Shown here one piece after another: positions 63,984 through 64,000 of a DNA stretch of 64,000 nt (its first letter is position 1; each line of letters opens with the position of its first letter). The notes beneath the pieces were generated by a model. It had not been told where the DNA came from. It made no database searches and saw only the letters and a program-made list of their open reading frames with translations. The position numbers and the translations under genes were made by a program. The DNA is from Yeosuana sp043876835 (GTDB lineage Bacteria; Bacteroidota; Bacteroidia; Flavobacteriales; Flavobacteriaceae): the NCBI RefSeq assembly GCF_043876835.1, contig NZ_JBAWJZ010000002.1:124001-188000 (forward strand), given 5' to 3'.

Positions 63984-64000
63984 ATTTTTTTTCGATTTGA

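Overview
The window is low-GC DNA from a member of the Bacteroidetes, most likely a marine-type Flavobacteriaceae. Signs are the order WbqC-like / lepB / dapB / DUF5683 / parB / parA, a CusA-TolC fusion, a T9SS-type sorting-domain remnant, promoters with TAnnTTTG-like -7 boxes, and no clear Shine-Dalgarno sequences.

Layout. (1) 1-13.0 kb is core genome: signal peptidase, lysine pathway, chromosome partitioning, an M16 protease, the two methylmalonyl-CoA mutase subunits, a DivIC-like protein and uridine kinase. (2) 13.2-14.8 kb holds tRNA-Pro followed by a tyrosine integrase broken by three frameshifts. (3) 15.2-46.7 kb is a compact stress and low-oxygen island: peroxiredoxin, L,D-transpeptidase, patatin, CBS, BON, UbiB-like kinase, an Mla-type lipid ABC system, CDP-alcohol transferase, site-2 protease, thioredoxin, a FixL-like histidine kinase with a response regulator fused to a CRP/FNR domain, five universal stress proteins, phosphoribosyltransferase plus hydrolase, a class II ribonucleotide reductase, an eRF1-like protein, Hsp20 and several unknown helical proteins. 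(4) 46.8-49.1 kb is decayed accessory DNA: a GH108 lysozyme pseudogene with a small inserted repeat, small secreted proteins, and a near-copy of the tRNA-Pro 3' end at 49037-49054. (5) 49.1-57.1 kb is a CusBA-type metal efflux operon with its own two-component system. (6) 57.3-63.9 kb is a group 3d-like (Hox) NAD-linked [NiFe] hydrogenase operon with hypA, hypB, hypC and a maturation protease.

Main result. Seventeen copies of an FNR/FixK-type dyad (TTGATnnnnATCAA, mostly with A/T swaps at the ends) lie in this window, nearly all in front of genes of the stress island and one in front of the hydrogenase operon. In 17 of 19 box-promoter pairs the box is followed after exactly 22 bp by a TAnnTTTA-like -7 element, the geometry of class II CRP/FNR activation. 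The island encodes a good candidate activator: a receiver domain fused to a CRP/FNR-like DNA-binding protein (34191-35246), overlapping by 4 bp with a kinase whose first PAS domain resembles the haem PAS of FixL and whose second resembles a LOV photosensor. In effect FixJ and FixK are merged into one protein. The set of controlled genes (USPs, Hsp20, CBS, class II RNR, phosphoribosyltransferase/hydrolase, hydrogenase) resembles the mycobacterial DosR dormancy regulon.

One of the FNR-type promoters (36620-36663) drives no protein gene. It points into a 775-bp non-coding stretch with three ~180-bp repeat units, each ending in the same 11-bp stem hairpin. This is proposed as a new FNR-type-controlled small RNA locus.
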